Shown here: positions 24,982 to 32,931 of the stretch, one piece after another
How positions within the stretch are numbered: position 1 is the first letter of the stretch
How the letters are laid out: each line of letters opens with the position of its first letter
Source: Pseudomonas saponiphila
Lineage (GTDB): Bacteria > Pseudomonadota > Gammaproteobacteria > Pseudomonadales > Pseudomonadaceae
Assembly (NCBI RefSeq): GCF_900105185.1
Contig: NZ_FNTJ01000003.1
Span: 333,711-397,710, forward strand
DNA length: 64,000 nt
Direction: 5' to 3'
Translations under genes and position numbers: made by a program
Notes under the pieces: model-generated
Database searches by the model: none
What the model saw: the letters and a program-made list of their open reading frames with translations, nothing else
Told to the model about the DNA's origin: nothing

Positions 24982-25221
24982 TTATCCCCGGCGAATCCAG
25001 TGCAGGATCAGCGGCCCTTCTTCGGTCTGCTTGATGACTTCATGCCCGGCCAGGCGGCAATGGGTTTGGAAGTCACGGACAGTGCCGGCATCGGTGGCGA
25101 TGACCTTGATGACCTCGCCAGACTGCATGCTGTTCAGCATCAGCTTGGTTTGAATCAGCGGGATAGGGCAGGCCATGCCCCGCGCATCGAGTTCAACGTC
25201 ATGGTCAAATTGGTCTGCCAT
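24982..25221 (-). CDS. TusA/SirA-like protein
   Basis: 79 aa, the usual family length. DARGMACPIPLIQTK carries the Cys-Pro motif whose Cys takes persulfide sulfur in TusA, followed by the alpha/beta pattern of the fold (GEVIKVIATDAGTVRDF; a C-terminal ILHWIRR strand). TusA relays sulfur for tRNA 2-thiolation; other members serve different sulfur transfers. Last gene of the operon from 27126-27155. Its plasmid role is unknown. Confidence 0.85.
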   Translation of the reverse strand: MADQFDHDVELDARGMACPIPLIQTKLMLNSMQSGEVIKVIATDAGTVRDFQTHCRLAGHEVIKQTEEGPLILHWIRRG

Positions 25222-25229
25222 GTTCGGGT

Positions 25230-25412
25230 TCAGATCATGCCGAGCATGATGAGCGAGGCACGGACGTTGGCCTCGTCGAACTCGTTCAGCCTGAAGTGCC
25301 CGACGATAGTGCCGGCCTTCTCGGCGTAGCAGTCCTTGTTGTGCTGGCGCACGGTGAAGGCACCGATCTCGATTTGCTTTGCCTGTTGCTGGTGTTGCTC
25401 TTGTTGCTGCAT
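25230..25412 (-). CDS. Hypothetical small protein, 60 aa
   Basis: ATG at 25412 with TTGGAGCAAGAG upstream. Gln-rich N-terminus (MQQQEQHQQQAKQ), then a compact IEIGAFTVRQHNKDCYAEKA domain. The longer frame to 25658 is antisense-like and overlaps the next gene. It lies nine bases upstream of the tusA-like gene. Confidence 0.58.
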   Translation of the reverse strand: MQQQEQHQQQAKQIEIGAFTVRQHNKDCYAEKAGTIVGHFRLNEFDEANVRASLIMLGMI

Positions 25413-25450
25413 CTCTTGCTCCAAAATTGCTGAAAGTTCTGATTCCTTTC

Positions 25451-26230
25451 TCAGCCGACCAGATAGCCGCCGGCGAAGCCCCGCACGGGGTCGCCATAGA
25501 TGTCTTCGAGGTACGGGCGGGTCTTGGCCCACTCCATCCACGCTGCAAGGGCTTCCGGGCTGCCGTTGAGTACGCCGACCTTGTTGCGGCGCACTCGCCT
25601 GTCGAAGTAGGCATACATGACGCTGCGGCCCAGGATGGCGCTCGCGTCCGAAACCCACTCATGCTGGGTGTCCATGGCGTCAATGAACTCATGGCCGCCG
25701 ATGTTGAGCATCGAACACTTCTTCAGGCTTTCGATGGTGTTATCCAAGCCCTGGTGAAACTGCTCGACCGTCAGCTGGCGGACGGCCGCATGCGTGTTGG
25801 CCCGCCAGTCCCGCATACGTTCGGGGTCAATGTTCGGGCACAAACCGGCATAGGCCGCGCCAAGGCAATGATCGGCGGCAGCGGTGTAGAGGATGTCCTC
25901 AGTTGGCTCATAGCCAATGAGGTTGCACACCTGGCCAATGCTCGATGCCTCGTAGAACTCTTCTGGCCCCTTGCCGTAGCCGAAGTCGCCATGACGGTGA
26001 TGGTCAACGCTAACGTGATGGCTCTTGCGCTTGCCTGGAATGGCACACTCCACCCAGACGATCTGGCTCTCCCATTTGACCGCGCCAGACGGACGCTGGG
26101 CCTCATAGGCGAATTTCGACGGCACCCGTCTACCGTGACGGATGGCGTGCCTGACTACGTGACCAGACGCCCGGAGAATGTTCTCGATCTTCTGCATTTC
26201 TGCATCTTGAGCGCCGAGGATGAACTGCAT
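25451..26230 (-). CDS. Conserved phage-type protein with VDHHRHGD motif, 259 aa
   Basis: ATG at 26230 (MQFILGAQDAEMQKIENILR). The central segment VDHHRHGDFGYGKGPEEF is followed by ASSIGQVCNLIG and a TAAADHCLGAAYAG helix. I recall this pattern from uncharacterised phage and plasmid proteins. The Asp-His-His triplet resembles DHH phosphoesterases, which suggests metal-dependent phosphodiester chemistry, but the other DHH motifs are not evident. Third gene of the operon. Confidence 0.6.
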   Translation of the reverse strand: MQFILGAQDAEMQKIENILRASGHVVRHAIRHGRRVPSKFAYEAQRPSGAVKWESQIVWVECAIPGKRKSHHVSVDHHRHGDFGYGKGPEEFYEASSIGQVCNLIGYEPTEDILYTAAADHCLGAAYAGLCPNIDPERMRDWRANTHAAVRQLTVEQFHQGLDNTIESLKKCSMLNIGGHEFIDAMDTQHEWVSDASAILGRSVMYAYFDRRVRRNKVGVLNGSPEALAAWMEWAKTRPYLEDIYGDPVRGFAGGYLVG

Positions 26231-26336
26231 GAACACGGTGCAGAGTCCCTGAAAAATGGATTGATAGGGTACAGAGGCAGGCCGGTTAAGGCCCGCCAAG
26301 TAGGGGGTGTGAAATCGTCTTGTTGCGATGCCGCGC

Positions 26337-26654
26337 TTAGGCGGCCGGGGAGTAGGGAACGATGCGATCAAGCTCGGGGTAGAACTTGTCGTAGAAGCTC
26401 TTTTTCCGGTCCTTGGCTATCCAGCTACCACCAGGGCATGCCGTGGCGAATGCGGTGATGCTGGAGAAGAAGTTGCCGATGGAGACCATTTCAGTCCCTT
26501 TCTTCGGGTCTCGCGCCACACACGTCACCCAGCGGCCGGCAACGACATCGATGACCTCGAACCAGATCGAGCAGCTGCCGTGGCGAACGAACCAGCCCGG
26601 CTGGACGCCAAGGCTCTCAGGGGTGTCGTTGGGGGTCGGATTGATGATCACCAT
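26337..26654 (-). CDS. Hypothetical protein, 105 aa
   Basis: ATG at 26654 with GAGGG upstream. Beta-rich with aromatics (GWFVRHGSCSIWFEVIDVVAG), possibly an OB- or SH3-like fold. It is followed by a 106-base gap before the next gene, in which I see nothing distinctive. Confidence 0.6.
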   Translation of the reverse strand: MVIINPTPNDTPESLGVQPGWFVRHGSCSIWFEVIDVVAGRWVTCVARDPKKGTEMVSIGNFFSSITAFATACPGGSWIAKDRKKSFYDKFYPELDRIVPYSPAA

Positions 26655-26664
26655 GATTCGGCCC

Positions 26665-27081
26665 TCAATCACGGATAGCGTTGGCGGCTTGCGTCATGCG
26701 ATCAACCAACTCCTGACCGATGCACCGCACGGCTGTGGGAGTGAGTTCGAATATATCTGCGCACTGACCAGTAATCTCGTGATGCTCGCTGCGGGAATTC
26801 GCTTGAGCTATGCGCTCAATGAAGTAGGCCGCCCCTGCGGCGATGCCACCCTCAACAACAGCGCCAAACAGACCCTCGCGATGGTCGCCATTGAGGATAA
26901 GGAACACGCGGCCACCCAGCACCAGCGCCGTGGTATGGCAGCCGTAATCCCTGGAGCTGGGGTTGTAGCTGACATAGCTGCCATCAATCGCCTTGGTGGT
27001 CGAATTGATGGAGCGCTGGCACAAGCCGGGAATCTCATGATTGCGGAAGGCGTTGCGGGCGGTGGTGGCTGTCTGGCTCAT
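26665..27081 (-). CDS. Hypothetical protein, 138 aa
   Basis: ATG at 27081. N-terminal half with SYVSYNPSSRDYGCHTTALV and a strand LGGRVFLILNGDH, then a Gly/Ala-rich helix. First gene of a five-gene operon that ends with the tusA-like gene. Confidence 0.62.
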   Translation of the reverse strand: MSQTATTARNAFRNHEIPGLCQRSINSTTKAIDGSYVSYNPSSRDYGCHTTALVLGGRVFLILNGDHREGLFGAVVEGGIAAGAAYFIERIAQANSRSEHHEITGQCADIFELTPTAVRCIGQELVDRMTQAANAIRD

Positions 27082-27125
27082 GTCGGTGTCCTCTGAGGTC
27101 CGGTTGAATTGCGTTGATGGGGGTC

Positions 27126-27155
27126 ATCATCGAGCAACCGGGTGCGTGCCAGCAG
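27126..27155 (-). promoter_or_regulatory. CTRCTGGCACGC promoter-like element, copy 15
   Basis: CTGCTGGCACGC, 12 bases, GATGAT, then GACCCCCATCA. It ends 44 bases before the ATG at 27081. Confidence 0.75.
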
Positions 27156-27243
27156 AGGGAGAGCAGGAAAAGCCCCGATTCGAACGCGCCGCCCCCCGGA
27201 GAAGGGATTTCACTCCCACTCTCCGGCGGCGAAGGCAATCAGG

Positions 27244-27585
27244 CTAGGCGGGGAAGTCGACCATGGACCGGCGTTGGCAGCCCTTTTGGTAGAGGCCTGG
27301 CTGAAGCTCGCAGATCAAGCCACCGATCTCTTGGGCGTTTGCCTGGCAGTACCCCATCTTCAGGAGCTGGCGCACGACATCCGTTTCCCGGACGGGTACT
27401 GCTTTCAGGCCCAGAAACCCTGCGGCAAAGTTCATGCTCAGTCGCCGGGCAATCCAGTCGGCCAACTCGTCTGCGACATTGACGGCGAAATTGCGGATGC
27501 GAAGCAGGTGATGCGCCTCGCACGGGGTGACCCAGAGCGGAAGGCCGGCCTTGGCGTAGGCCCGGCTTACGGATGATTTGACCAT
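27244..27585 (-). CDS. Hypothetical protein, 113 aa
   Basis: ATG at 27585 with AGGAGAT upstream. Helical; LPLWVTPCEAHHLLRIRNF and a Cys near CQANAQEIGG. Last gene of the six-gene operon from 29540-29569. Function unknown. Confidence 0.62.
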   Translation of the reverse strand: MVKSSVSRAYAKAGLPLWVTPCEAHHLLRIRNFAVNVADELADWIARRLSMNFAAGFLGLKAVPVRETDVVRQLLKMGYCQANAQEIGGLICELQPGLYQKGCQRRSMVDFPA

Positions 27586-27654
27586 CGAGCTATCTCCTGA
27601 GTGTGGATGGCCCAGCCTGAAGCGACTGGGCCATGCTGCCGGGGTGGTGGCGGG

Positions 27655-28530
27655 TTAGATGAACTCAACCAAGTAGCCAAGGCTTTCAGCGTACTGGCGG
27701 GCGCGCTTGAAGCTCTCCAGCTCGCGGATGTCGTTCACGCCATCCGGTGCCTCGTCGTCGTAGTAGGTGTTGCCGACCCAAACCCAGTTTTCGTAGAAAC
27801 ACTTCACCAGAGTTGGGCGATCAACATAGGCCTTGAGCTTGATGCGCAGTGCACCGTCTTCGTCTGCTGTGGCGTCCAGGGAGCAGGTGGGGAACGTCCG
27901 ACGATCAACGCCGGCGCAAAGGCCAATCGCTTCATAGGCAATGGCTTCGCGGCGGGTGGGCAGATCGGTTTCGTCGCGGTGGTAAACCATGGCGATTCTC
28001 ATGGCGTCCGGCATGGCCAGCTTGCCCGGCAGGTCGATCAGACCCTCTACCTGCCCTGAAGAGCCGATAAGGGGTTCGATGTCCTTCGCCGAAGGGTAAT
28101 ACTCGGTCAGGTAGCTGGGGCCGGCACCATCTGGCTTGCGCTCTGCAACGCGCAGATAGCGTTGGCCAGACACCCCGGAGAATGAGATCAGAATCTCGGC
28201 CTCCGAGTGTGCGTGCTGGATAGTCCGCACGTTTCCGGTCGAGTCGAAGAACAGGCCCGCGTTGATGCCGGCCACGCTGATTGGCAGCAAGCTCAGGTCA
28301 ACCAGTCCCGGTGGGATAGGGCGTTGCAACTTGTCCTCGCACACGAAGCTGGCGCTTGCATCGCAGTAGGAGCACTTGCAGCAGGTCATGAGCGAGGTCA
28401 GGTCGAAGTCGATACCACCTACAGGCACGAGATTCGGGCGCGAACCATCAGGGCGTTGGTTGACGTAGGCTTCGCAGACGCCGCTTACGGTCAACTCCAG
28501 CGACCCACACTCCGGGCATTTCCAGTTCAT
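27655..28530 (-). CDS. Protein with N-terminal zinc ribbon, 291 aa
   Basis: ATG at 28530 overlaps the preceding stop. Residues 4-60 carry CPECGSLEL and CCKCSYCDAS, a split zinc-ribbon pair. The rest is alpha/beta with a PDGVNDIRELESFKRARQYAES C-terminal helix. No enzyme family recognised. Confidence 0.63.
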   Translation of the reverse strand: MNWKCPECGSLELTVSGVCEAYVNQRPDGSRPNLVPVGGIDFDLTSLMTCCKCSYCDASASFVCEDKLQRPIPPGLVDLSLLPISVAGINAGLFFDSTGNVRTIQHAHSEAEILISFSGVSGQRYLRVAERKPDGAGPSYLTEYYPSAKDIEPLIGSSGQVEGLIDLPGKLAMPDAMRIAMVYHRDETDLPTRREAIAYEAIGLCAGVDRRTFPTCSLDATADEDGALRIKLKAYVDRPTLVKCFYENWVWVGNTYYDDEAPDGVNDIRELESFKRARQYAESLGYLVEFI

Positions 28531-28778
28531 TGCGCTTGCTCCTGAGTAGATTCAGCCTTGCTCACGATGTCGTTATTGCTCTCGCGGCCGGCTTGCAGGC
28601 GACCGCTCTTGTGCCAGCGGTCTTCGGTACCGCAATTGGCATAGGTGCCAACGCAGCCGAAGTCATGACGGCTGGAGGCCTTGCTGACGGTGACGGTCTC
28701 GCCGCAGCGGGTGACGTAATCGCCGGGCTCGTCGACTACGACGGGCAGGTTCACGAAGGCGGCAAAGTAGGCGCTCAC
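28527..28778 (-). CDS. Hypothetical small protein, 83 aa
   Basis: GTG start at 28778 with GAGGAATCC upstream; the longer frame to 28934 runs through another gene. YVTRCGETVTVSKASSRHDF reads as a small beta fold with several Cys. It overlaps the next gene by four bases. Confidence 0.58.
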   Translation of the reverse strand: MSAYFAAFVNLPVVVDEPGDYVTRCGETVTVSKASSRHDFGCVGTYANCGTEDRWHKSGRLQAGRESNNDIVSKAESTQEQAQ

Positions 28779-28788
28779 GGGGATTCCT

Positions 28789-28980
28789 CTAAATGCGATT
28801 GAATGCGACGGACACAAAGTCATCGACCTGAAGACCGCATTGCTCCGCGATCTTGCGCTTCGAGTTTTCAAACACACTCTCGGCAGACGGCCTGAAAAAG
28901 CTGCGCACGGTGATAACGCCCGAAGCGTGGACATCAGAGCCCTTGAGCTTCACAGCGATGAAGTAGTGGCGCTTGATCAT
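28789..28980 (-). CDS. Hypothetical small protein, 63 aa
   Basis: ATG at 28980. MIKRHYFIAVKLKGSDVHASG, then VITVRSFFRPSAESVFENSK; a compact alpha/beta basic protein. Third gene of the operon. Function unknown. Confidence 0.58.
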   Translation of the reverse strand: MIKRHYFIAVKLKGSDVHASGVITVRSFFRPSAESVFENSKRKIAEQCGLQVDDFVSVAFNRI

Positions 28981-29001
28981 GGGGTGGAGTCCTTTAGCCG
29001 A

Positions 29002-29235
29002 TCAGCATTCTTTCTGTTGAACCGTTTGCCCAGCAGGAGTGATCTCCTGGCTCCCCAGCTGTTGAGGGGGACGAAAAGCTTCAAGAAACCCGTACATGAA
29101 GCACCAAGCCGTCAGCCAAACCGTGACCAGCTTTAGCGCGGAAGAAATGGACGAAGGCTCTGTGGCAACAGCAGTGAAAAAATCCAGAACCAGCAGGGAA
29201 AACCAAAAGGCAATCCATTTATTAGTCGTGAACAT
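29002..29235 (-). CDS. Two-span membrane protein, 77 aa
   Basis: ATG at 29235 with AAGGAAAT upstream. Hydrophobic helices at residues 7-25 and 34-51 (LVTVWLTAWCFMYGFLEAF), then a polar tail. Probably inner membrane. Second gene of the operon. Confidence 0.6.
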   Translation of the reverse strand: MFTTNKWIAFWFSLLVLDFFTAVATEPSSISSALKLVTVWLTAWCFMYGFLEAFRPPQQLGSQEITPAGQTVQQKEC

Positions 29236-29276
29236 CTCTATTTCCTTCTTTCGGAGTAATGGTTGGGGATGACGGC

Positions 29277-29504
29277 TTAGCCGGCCACCAGCTCGTGGTA
29301 GTTCAGCTTGTGCTCGCGCAGGGCTTCCTCAGCCGCCTTCTGCGCGGCCCGTGCCTCGATCTTCTCAGCGAGGGTGACCAGCGTGCTCACACGCGACTTG
29401 GCGCGGGTGATAGCGCCCTTTAAGCGGGTGGCTTCCTTCTTCCACTGGGCATCAGTCATCTTCTGATTGCCAGTTACCAGTGCTTGGGCTTGGATTGCGC
29501 TCAT
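29277..29504 (-). CDS. Small coiled-coil protein, 75 aa
   Basis: ATG at 29504. Basic helical protein (KKEATRLKGAITRAKSRVSTLV, EKIEARAAQKAAEEALREHK). Nucleic-acid binding or oligomerisation is possible. First gene of a six-gene operon. Confidence 0.6.
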   Translation of the reverse strand: MSAIQAQALVTGNQKMTDAQWKKEATRLKGAITRAKSRVSTLVTLAEKIEARAAQKAAEEALREHKLNYHELVAG

Positions 29505-29539
29505 CTCGGTGTTCCTGTGTGTTGTTTCGAAGTGAGGCC

Positions 29540-29569
29540 ATCATCGCCTTGGAGGATGCGTGCCAGCAG
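29540..29569 (-). promoter_or_regulatory. CTRCTGGCACGC promoter-like element, copy 16
   Basis: CTGCTGGCACGC, 12 bases, GATGAT, then GGCCTCACTTCG. It ends 35 bases before the ATG at 29504. Core and leader are nearly identical to copy 17. Confidence 0.75.
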
Positions 29570-29659
29570 ATGGGGTGAAAGAAAATCTCGCGAGGGGGCC
29601 GGTCAGAAGCAACTCGCTTCACCCTCCAACATCGGCCCCCAATCAGGTTGCTTGGATGA

Positions 29660-29902
29660 CTACGCGCAGCGCGGCTCGCACTGGCAGTGGTTCATGGTGG
29701 AGCCGGCAGGGTTGCGCAGGTACTCACGGCTTTGACGCAGCATCTGGGCAACGTCGGAAGGCGCGACCCTGGTACCGCAGGCATAGACCGGGTTCGTGCC
29801 CATCAGCCAGTTCACGCGCTTCTCATGGTGGGCTTTGTCGGCGCGGCGCTGGGCATCGGCCATGGCTTTAGCGTTGCTGGTGCTGGTGCTCTGAGTGGTC
29901 AT
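29660..29902 (-). CDS. Hypothetical small protein, 80 aa
   Basis: ATG at 29902. Basic helical N-terminal part (AMADAQRRADKAHHEKRV) and a Cys-containing C-terminus (NHCQCEPRCA) that could bind metal. Second gene of a two-gene operon. Confidence 0.6.
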   Translation of the reverse strand: MTTQSTSTSNAKAMADAQRRADKAHHEKRVNWLMGTNPVYACGTRVAPSDVAQMLRQSREYLRNPAGSTMNHCQCEPRCA

Positions 29903-29916
29903 CGGTGTTCCCCCTG

Positions 29917-30174
29917 TTATTTCATGCGGCGCATGTTGGGCATCGGCTTCAGCCGGAGAATCTCGTGGCGCAATTCGAGGATGGTGTTGTTCATCATCAT
30001 GATCAGCGCCTCGACGGTCGGCTCATCGCTGCGCACAACCATGCCAGCCATCATGGCCAGCTCGCGGGTATCGCAGCCGAGTAAGTGCTTGAGCTTGTCC
30101 AGCAGGGCAAGGTCACTCCCGGTCGGGGTGACGGACGCTTTCGGCTTGGCCTTGGTGGTTTTGTCTGCGCTCAT
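29917..30174 (-). CDS. Hypothetical small protein, 85 aa
   Basis: ATG at 30174. Lys/Thr-rich start (MSADKTTKAKPKASVTPTG), then a helical, Met-rich C-terminal domain with a basic end (LKPMPNMRRMK). First gene behind the element at 30210-30239. Confidence 0.6.
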   Translation of the reverse strand: MSADKTTKAKPKASVTPTGSDLALLDKLKHLLGCDTRELAMMAGMVVRSDEPTVEALIMMMNNTILELRHEILRLKPMPNMRRMK

Positions 30175-30209
30175 TTCGGTGTGCCTCTTGGCTGTTTCGA
30201 AGTGAGGCC

Positions 30210-30239
30210 ATCATCGCCCTGGTGGATGCGTGCCAGCAG
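30210..30239 (-). promoter_or_regulatory. CTRCTGGCACGC promoter-like element, copy 17
   Basis: CTGCTGGCACGC, 12 bases, GATGAT, then GGCCTCACTTCG. It ends 35 bases before the ATG at 30174. Confidence 0.75.
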
Positions 30240-30288
30240 AGGGTGCGGGTTTATTTCATCCGCTCGGTTGGGTGCCGAACTTGGTTGC

Positions 30289-31050
30289 TCAACAGTCCCG
30301 TACTTCGCACACGCCTTCGGCCAGCCGGATGCCGTCTGCGCGCTTAGCCGCCTCGGCATCGACATGTCTTACCAGGGCACTGAGGCGCATGGCTTTGGCT
30401 TCGGTGCTGTAATCGAGTTCCAGTTCGCTGAGTTCGACGGCTACCGCCAGCGCCCGTGCCCTCGCGGAGGGGAGTGCTTGCTTGATGCGGTCTATGCAGT
30501 AGAAGCCGGCCCCGAGGTCATGCCATGTCACCACGTCGTAGGTGAAACCAACTTCGCATGGGGCGCACCGGCCTAGGGCTGCCTCCCAATCACACTCCCT
30601 GGCGTCCCATTCCTCTTGGGAAACCTCGGCGGGGCGATCGGTCGAATTCTGGTACCCGTAGCGTTCAAACCCGAGATCGAGCAGCGAATCGATGTAGCCG
30701 CAATCGCGCTCGATGAAGTACAGGGCGAGCAGGTCGCCCTGGTGAGGGATAAGGGTGATGGAGAGTGTGCAGTCCCAGTCGACGCTACGGATGCTCTTGC
30801 CCAGCACCTCTGCCTTGGCGGCGAAGAAGTCCGTTTGGGCTCGCATGTAGGGGCTTGAACCTGACGCCGGCTTGAGAGGGCAGTAATTCTCGGCCAGATC
30901 GGCGGCGAATGCCATGCGCGTGGCAATGCCGGAGGCGATGGCTTTCGCGCCTGCCTCCACGCATGCCGGGCGGATGCTCCGAAGCTTTGCCAGTGCCTGC
31001 TCCAGCGTGCAGTTACGCAGACGCAGGCCGTTGTAAATCTTCGTGCTCAT
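30289..31050 (-). CDS. Hypothetical protein, 253 aa
   Basis: ATG at 31050 (MSTKIYNGLRLRNCTLEQAL); the frame to 31146 overlaps the upstream gene. Helical N-terminal half (AKLRSIRPACVEAGAKAIA), then a mixed domain with LGRCAPCEVGFTYDVVTW. Several Cys, but no clear zinc motif. Function unknown. Confidence 0.65.
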   Translation of the reverse strand: MSTKIYNGLRLRNCTLEQALAKLRSIRPACVEAGAKAIASGIATRMAFAADLAENYCPLKPASGSSPYMRAQTDFFAAKAEVLGKSIRSVDWDCTLSITLIPHQGDLLALYFIERDCGYIDSLLDLGFERYGYQNSTDRPAEVSQEEWDARECDWEAALGRCAPCEVGFTYDVVTWHDLGAGFYCIDRIKQALPSARARALAVAVELSELELDYSTEAKAMRLSALVRHVDAEAAKRADGIRLAEGVCEVRDC

Positions 31051-31075
31051 GGCATCCCTCGCTGAATGGCCGCTG

Positions 31076-31627
31076 TTAGCTGGCTGCTGCCAGTGCGCCG
31101 GTGCTGGTGCTGGTGCGGCGCTTGAGCATTTCCAGTACCTGATCACGAATCAGGGCGCGCTCTGCGTGTGCGGCCTCATTGCGGGTCTTGAAGGTGAAGT
31201 CACCCTCTTCGTGCAGGGCAGATCGACGCGGGTCGCAGACGACCCTCCACTTGCCGTCCTCGTAGTTGTTGCTGACGCAGCCGCAGCCACCGCTGATGTG
31301 GGAAATGCCGTGGACATACCAGCCACCATGACGCCAGCGGGTGAACATGGGCTCCCAATTCGGGTCTTCAGAGATCGCCTCGGTGACGTTCATGACCCGG
31401 CTGTGGGCGAATTCGGCGCTGCCGTTGACGAAACCTACGCGGGCCTCCAGCAGGACCGGCTTGTCGTAGGCCGTGCCGTGCAGCACTTTGATCAGGAGGC
31501 CATCTTCCTCGAACCACGGCTCGTCGGAGAGGTAGCCGTAGCCGAAATGGCCTGCCTTGAAGCGTTTGTCGGCTTCCTGGATGCGGGCGGCCAGCAGGGT
31601 TGCGTCAGTCTTTTGTGCAGTGCTCAT
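31076..31627 (-). CDS. Hypothetical protein, 183 aa
   Basis: ATG at 31627. Beta-rich with FGYGYLSDEPWFEEDGLLI, a WRHGGWYVHGISHISGGCGC segment and a helical C-terminus. First gene of a two-gene operon. No family recognised. Confidence 0.64.
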   Translation of the reverse strand: MSTAQKTDATLLAARIQEADKRFKAGHFGYGYLSDEPWFEEDGLLIKVLHGTAYDKPVLLEARVGFVNGSAEFAHSRVMNVTEAISEDPNWEPMFTRWRHGGWYVHGISHISGGCGCVSNNYEDGKWRVVCDPRRSALHEEGDFTFKTRNEAAHAERALIRDQVLEMLKRRTSTSTGALAAAS

Positions 31628-31660
31628 CGGGTTAGCTCCAGCTGTTGAGTTGATGGGCTT

Positions 31661-31690
31661 ATGTTCCCCTGAGCCTTTGCGTGCCAGCAG
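31661..31690 (-). promoter_or_regulatory. CTRCTGGCACGC promoter-like element, copy 18
   Basis: CTGCTGGCACGC, 12 bases, GAACAT, then AAGCCCATCA. It ends 33 bases before the ATG at 31627. Confidence 0.75.
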
Positions 31691-31727
31691 ATCTGATCGG
31701 CACGCCAGGCAATCAAGGGCGAAGCCA

Positions 31728-31901
31728 TCACGCCACGCGGCGGAATCGCGTCAGGTGTTCAACCGAGCTTTCATGGCTGCGGGTCAGGCGGGCTTGGCAG
31801 TAGGCAAGCCAGCTCACTTTAAGTGCCCGGAGCTCGTCGAGCTGCTCATCGGTGACCTTGGCGATGCGGCCCTTGCTGATGATCTCGGTGTTCATGGCCA
31901 T
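31728..31901 (-). CDS. Hypothetical small protein, 57 aa
   Basis: ATG at 31901 with AAAGGAC seven bases upstream, stop TGA at 31728. MAMNTEIISKGRIAKVTDEQ, then an amphipathic helix ending in LTRFRRVA. Its start, ribosome site and position as the third gene of the operon from 32602-32631 support it. Confidence 0.6.
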   Translation of the reverse strand: MAMNTEIISKGRIAKVTDEQLDELRALKVSWLAYCQARLTRSHESSVEHLTRFRRVA

Positions 31902-31974
31902 GGCTGTCGTCCTTTGCGGGTCTATGTTCGGTGCCGACTTGTGCCGGCTGTCGAGGTGTTCGGTACCGGGCCGA

Positions 31975-32301
31975 TCAGAACAGGGTCATCTGGCCTTTGA
32001 ACGGGCCAATCTCGATGTGGTGCGAGTTCGGCCCCAAGAATCCGGCCTCAACCATCGCTCGCTCACACTCTTCCACGGTTTCGAAGCCTGCCGCCTCGTG
32101 GGCCTTGTCCGTCGCCAGCAGAATCCAGTCCCCAAGCGCGGACTCGAAGGCACCGACATACATGCGATGGCCGCCATACGCCTTCCAGCCGGCCTGGAAC
32201 GGGCGATCGGGTGAAACCCGGAAGAAGGCCAGTGCTTCGAGTGAAGGCGCAGCCAGGGGCATTGCAGGGGTGCTGGCGCTGGTTTGGCTGTAGAGGTTCA
32301 T
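31975..32301 (-). CDS. Hypothetical protein, 108 aa
   Basis: ATG at 32301. Mixed fold: FRVSPDRPFQAGWKAYGGHR, WILLATDKAHEAAGFE, then a C-terminal strand. Second gene of the operon. Function unknown. Confidence 0.62.
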   Translation of the reverse strand: MNLYSQTSASTPAMPLAAPSLEALAFFRVSPDRPFQAGWKAYGGHRMYVGAFESALGDWILLATDKAHEAAGFETVEECERAMVEAGFLGPNSHHIEIGPFKGQMTLF

Positions 32302-32319
32302 GCGGCGGCTTCCTTGCGC

Positions 32320-32565
32320 TTAGGCGATGGCGGCATTGGTGAACAGGGCTTTGTCGCTCGGGTGGGCACCGTTGCGGATGGCTGCCAGGCGTGCCTTCGC
32401 TTGGGCCTTGATGCGGATACGTTCCTCAACCGAGAGGGCATTCCAGTCGCGGGTTTCCTCGACGGTACGGCCGCAGGTGGCACACACGTAATCGCCCACG
32501 CTCTGGGTGCAGCGGCCAGCGCAGGGGTTTGCTTCAGGCTGGTTGCGGTTACCGAGGATGCTCAT
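32320..32565 (-). CDS. DUF1289-type protein, 81 aa
   Basis: ATG at 32565. NPCAGRCTQSVGDYVCATCG and RTVEETRDWNALSVEERIRI match the DUF1289 layout: four Cys (CxxxC...CxxC) followed by a GRT-E-W core and an acidic-basic helix. The Cys probably hold a metal. The family has no agreed function. First gene of a three-gene operon. Confidence 0.8.
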   Translation of the reverse strand: MSILGNRNQPEANPCAGRCTQSVGDYVCATCGRTVEETRDWNALSVEERIRIKAQAKARLAAIRNGAHPSDKALFTNAAIA

Positions 32566-32601
32566 GGTTGACTCCGTGGGTGTTCGTTTCGACTTGGGTT
32601 C

Positions 32602-32631
32602 ATTGTGCGTCCACTGAATGCGTGCCAGCAG
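32602..32631 (-). promoter_or_regulatory. CTRCTGGCACGC promoter-like element, copy 19
   Basis: CTGCTGGCACGC, 12 bases, CACAAT. It ends 36 bases before the ATG at 32565. Confidence 0.73.
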
Positions 32632-32643
32632 GTCAAATGCCCA

Positions 32644-32922
32644 TCATGAAAACCACCCGTTCACGGCCCATGTGATGCCCTGAAACCGGCATGCTTCCAG
32701 CCCGAGGTTCGGCCCCCAATTCGCGGCGTAGGAAAAGCCCGCAATCGCCCAGGCCTGCCGCTCGGCAAACCACCACACTCCCCTGAAAGGCCGCTCTTGC
32801 TGTGCTTCGTGCTGTTGGGCTGGTGCCGCGCGGAGAACGAGTTCGTTGAGGCGGTACCGGTGACGAGTGAGTGATAGGCGGGCGGGCGCTTCGTAGGCCA
32901 GTCCGCAAACCAACTTCGGCAT
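32644..32922 (-). CDS. Hypothetical small protein, 92 aa
   Basis: ATG at 32922, nine bases after the preceding stop; the ribosome site is weak. Trp-rich C-terminal half (RGVWWFAERQAWAIAGFSY). Second gene of a two-gene operon. Confidence 0.52.
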   Translation of the reverse strand: MPKLVCGLAYEAPARLSLTRHRYRLNELVLRAAPAQQHEAQQERPFRGVWWFAERQAWAIAGFSYAANWGPNLGLEACRFQGITWAVNGWFS

Positions 32923-32931
32923 CGATAGGGG

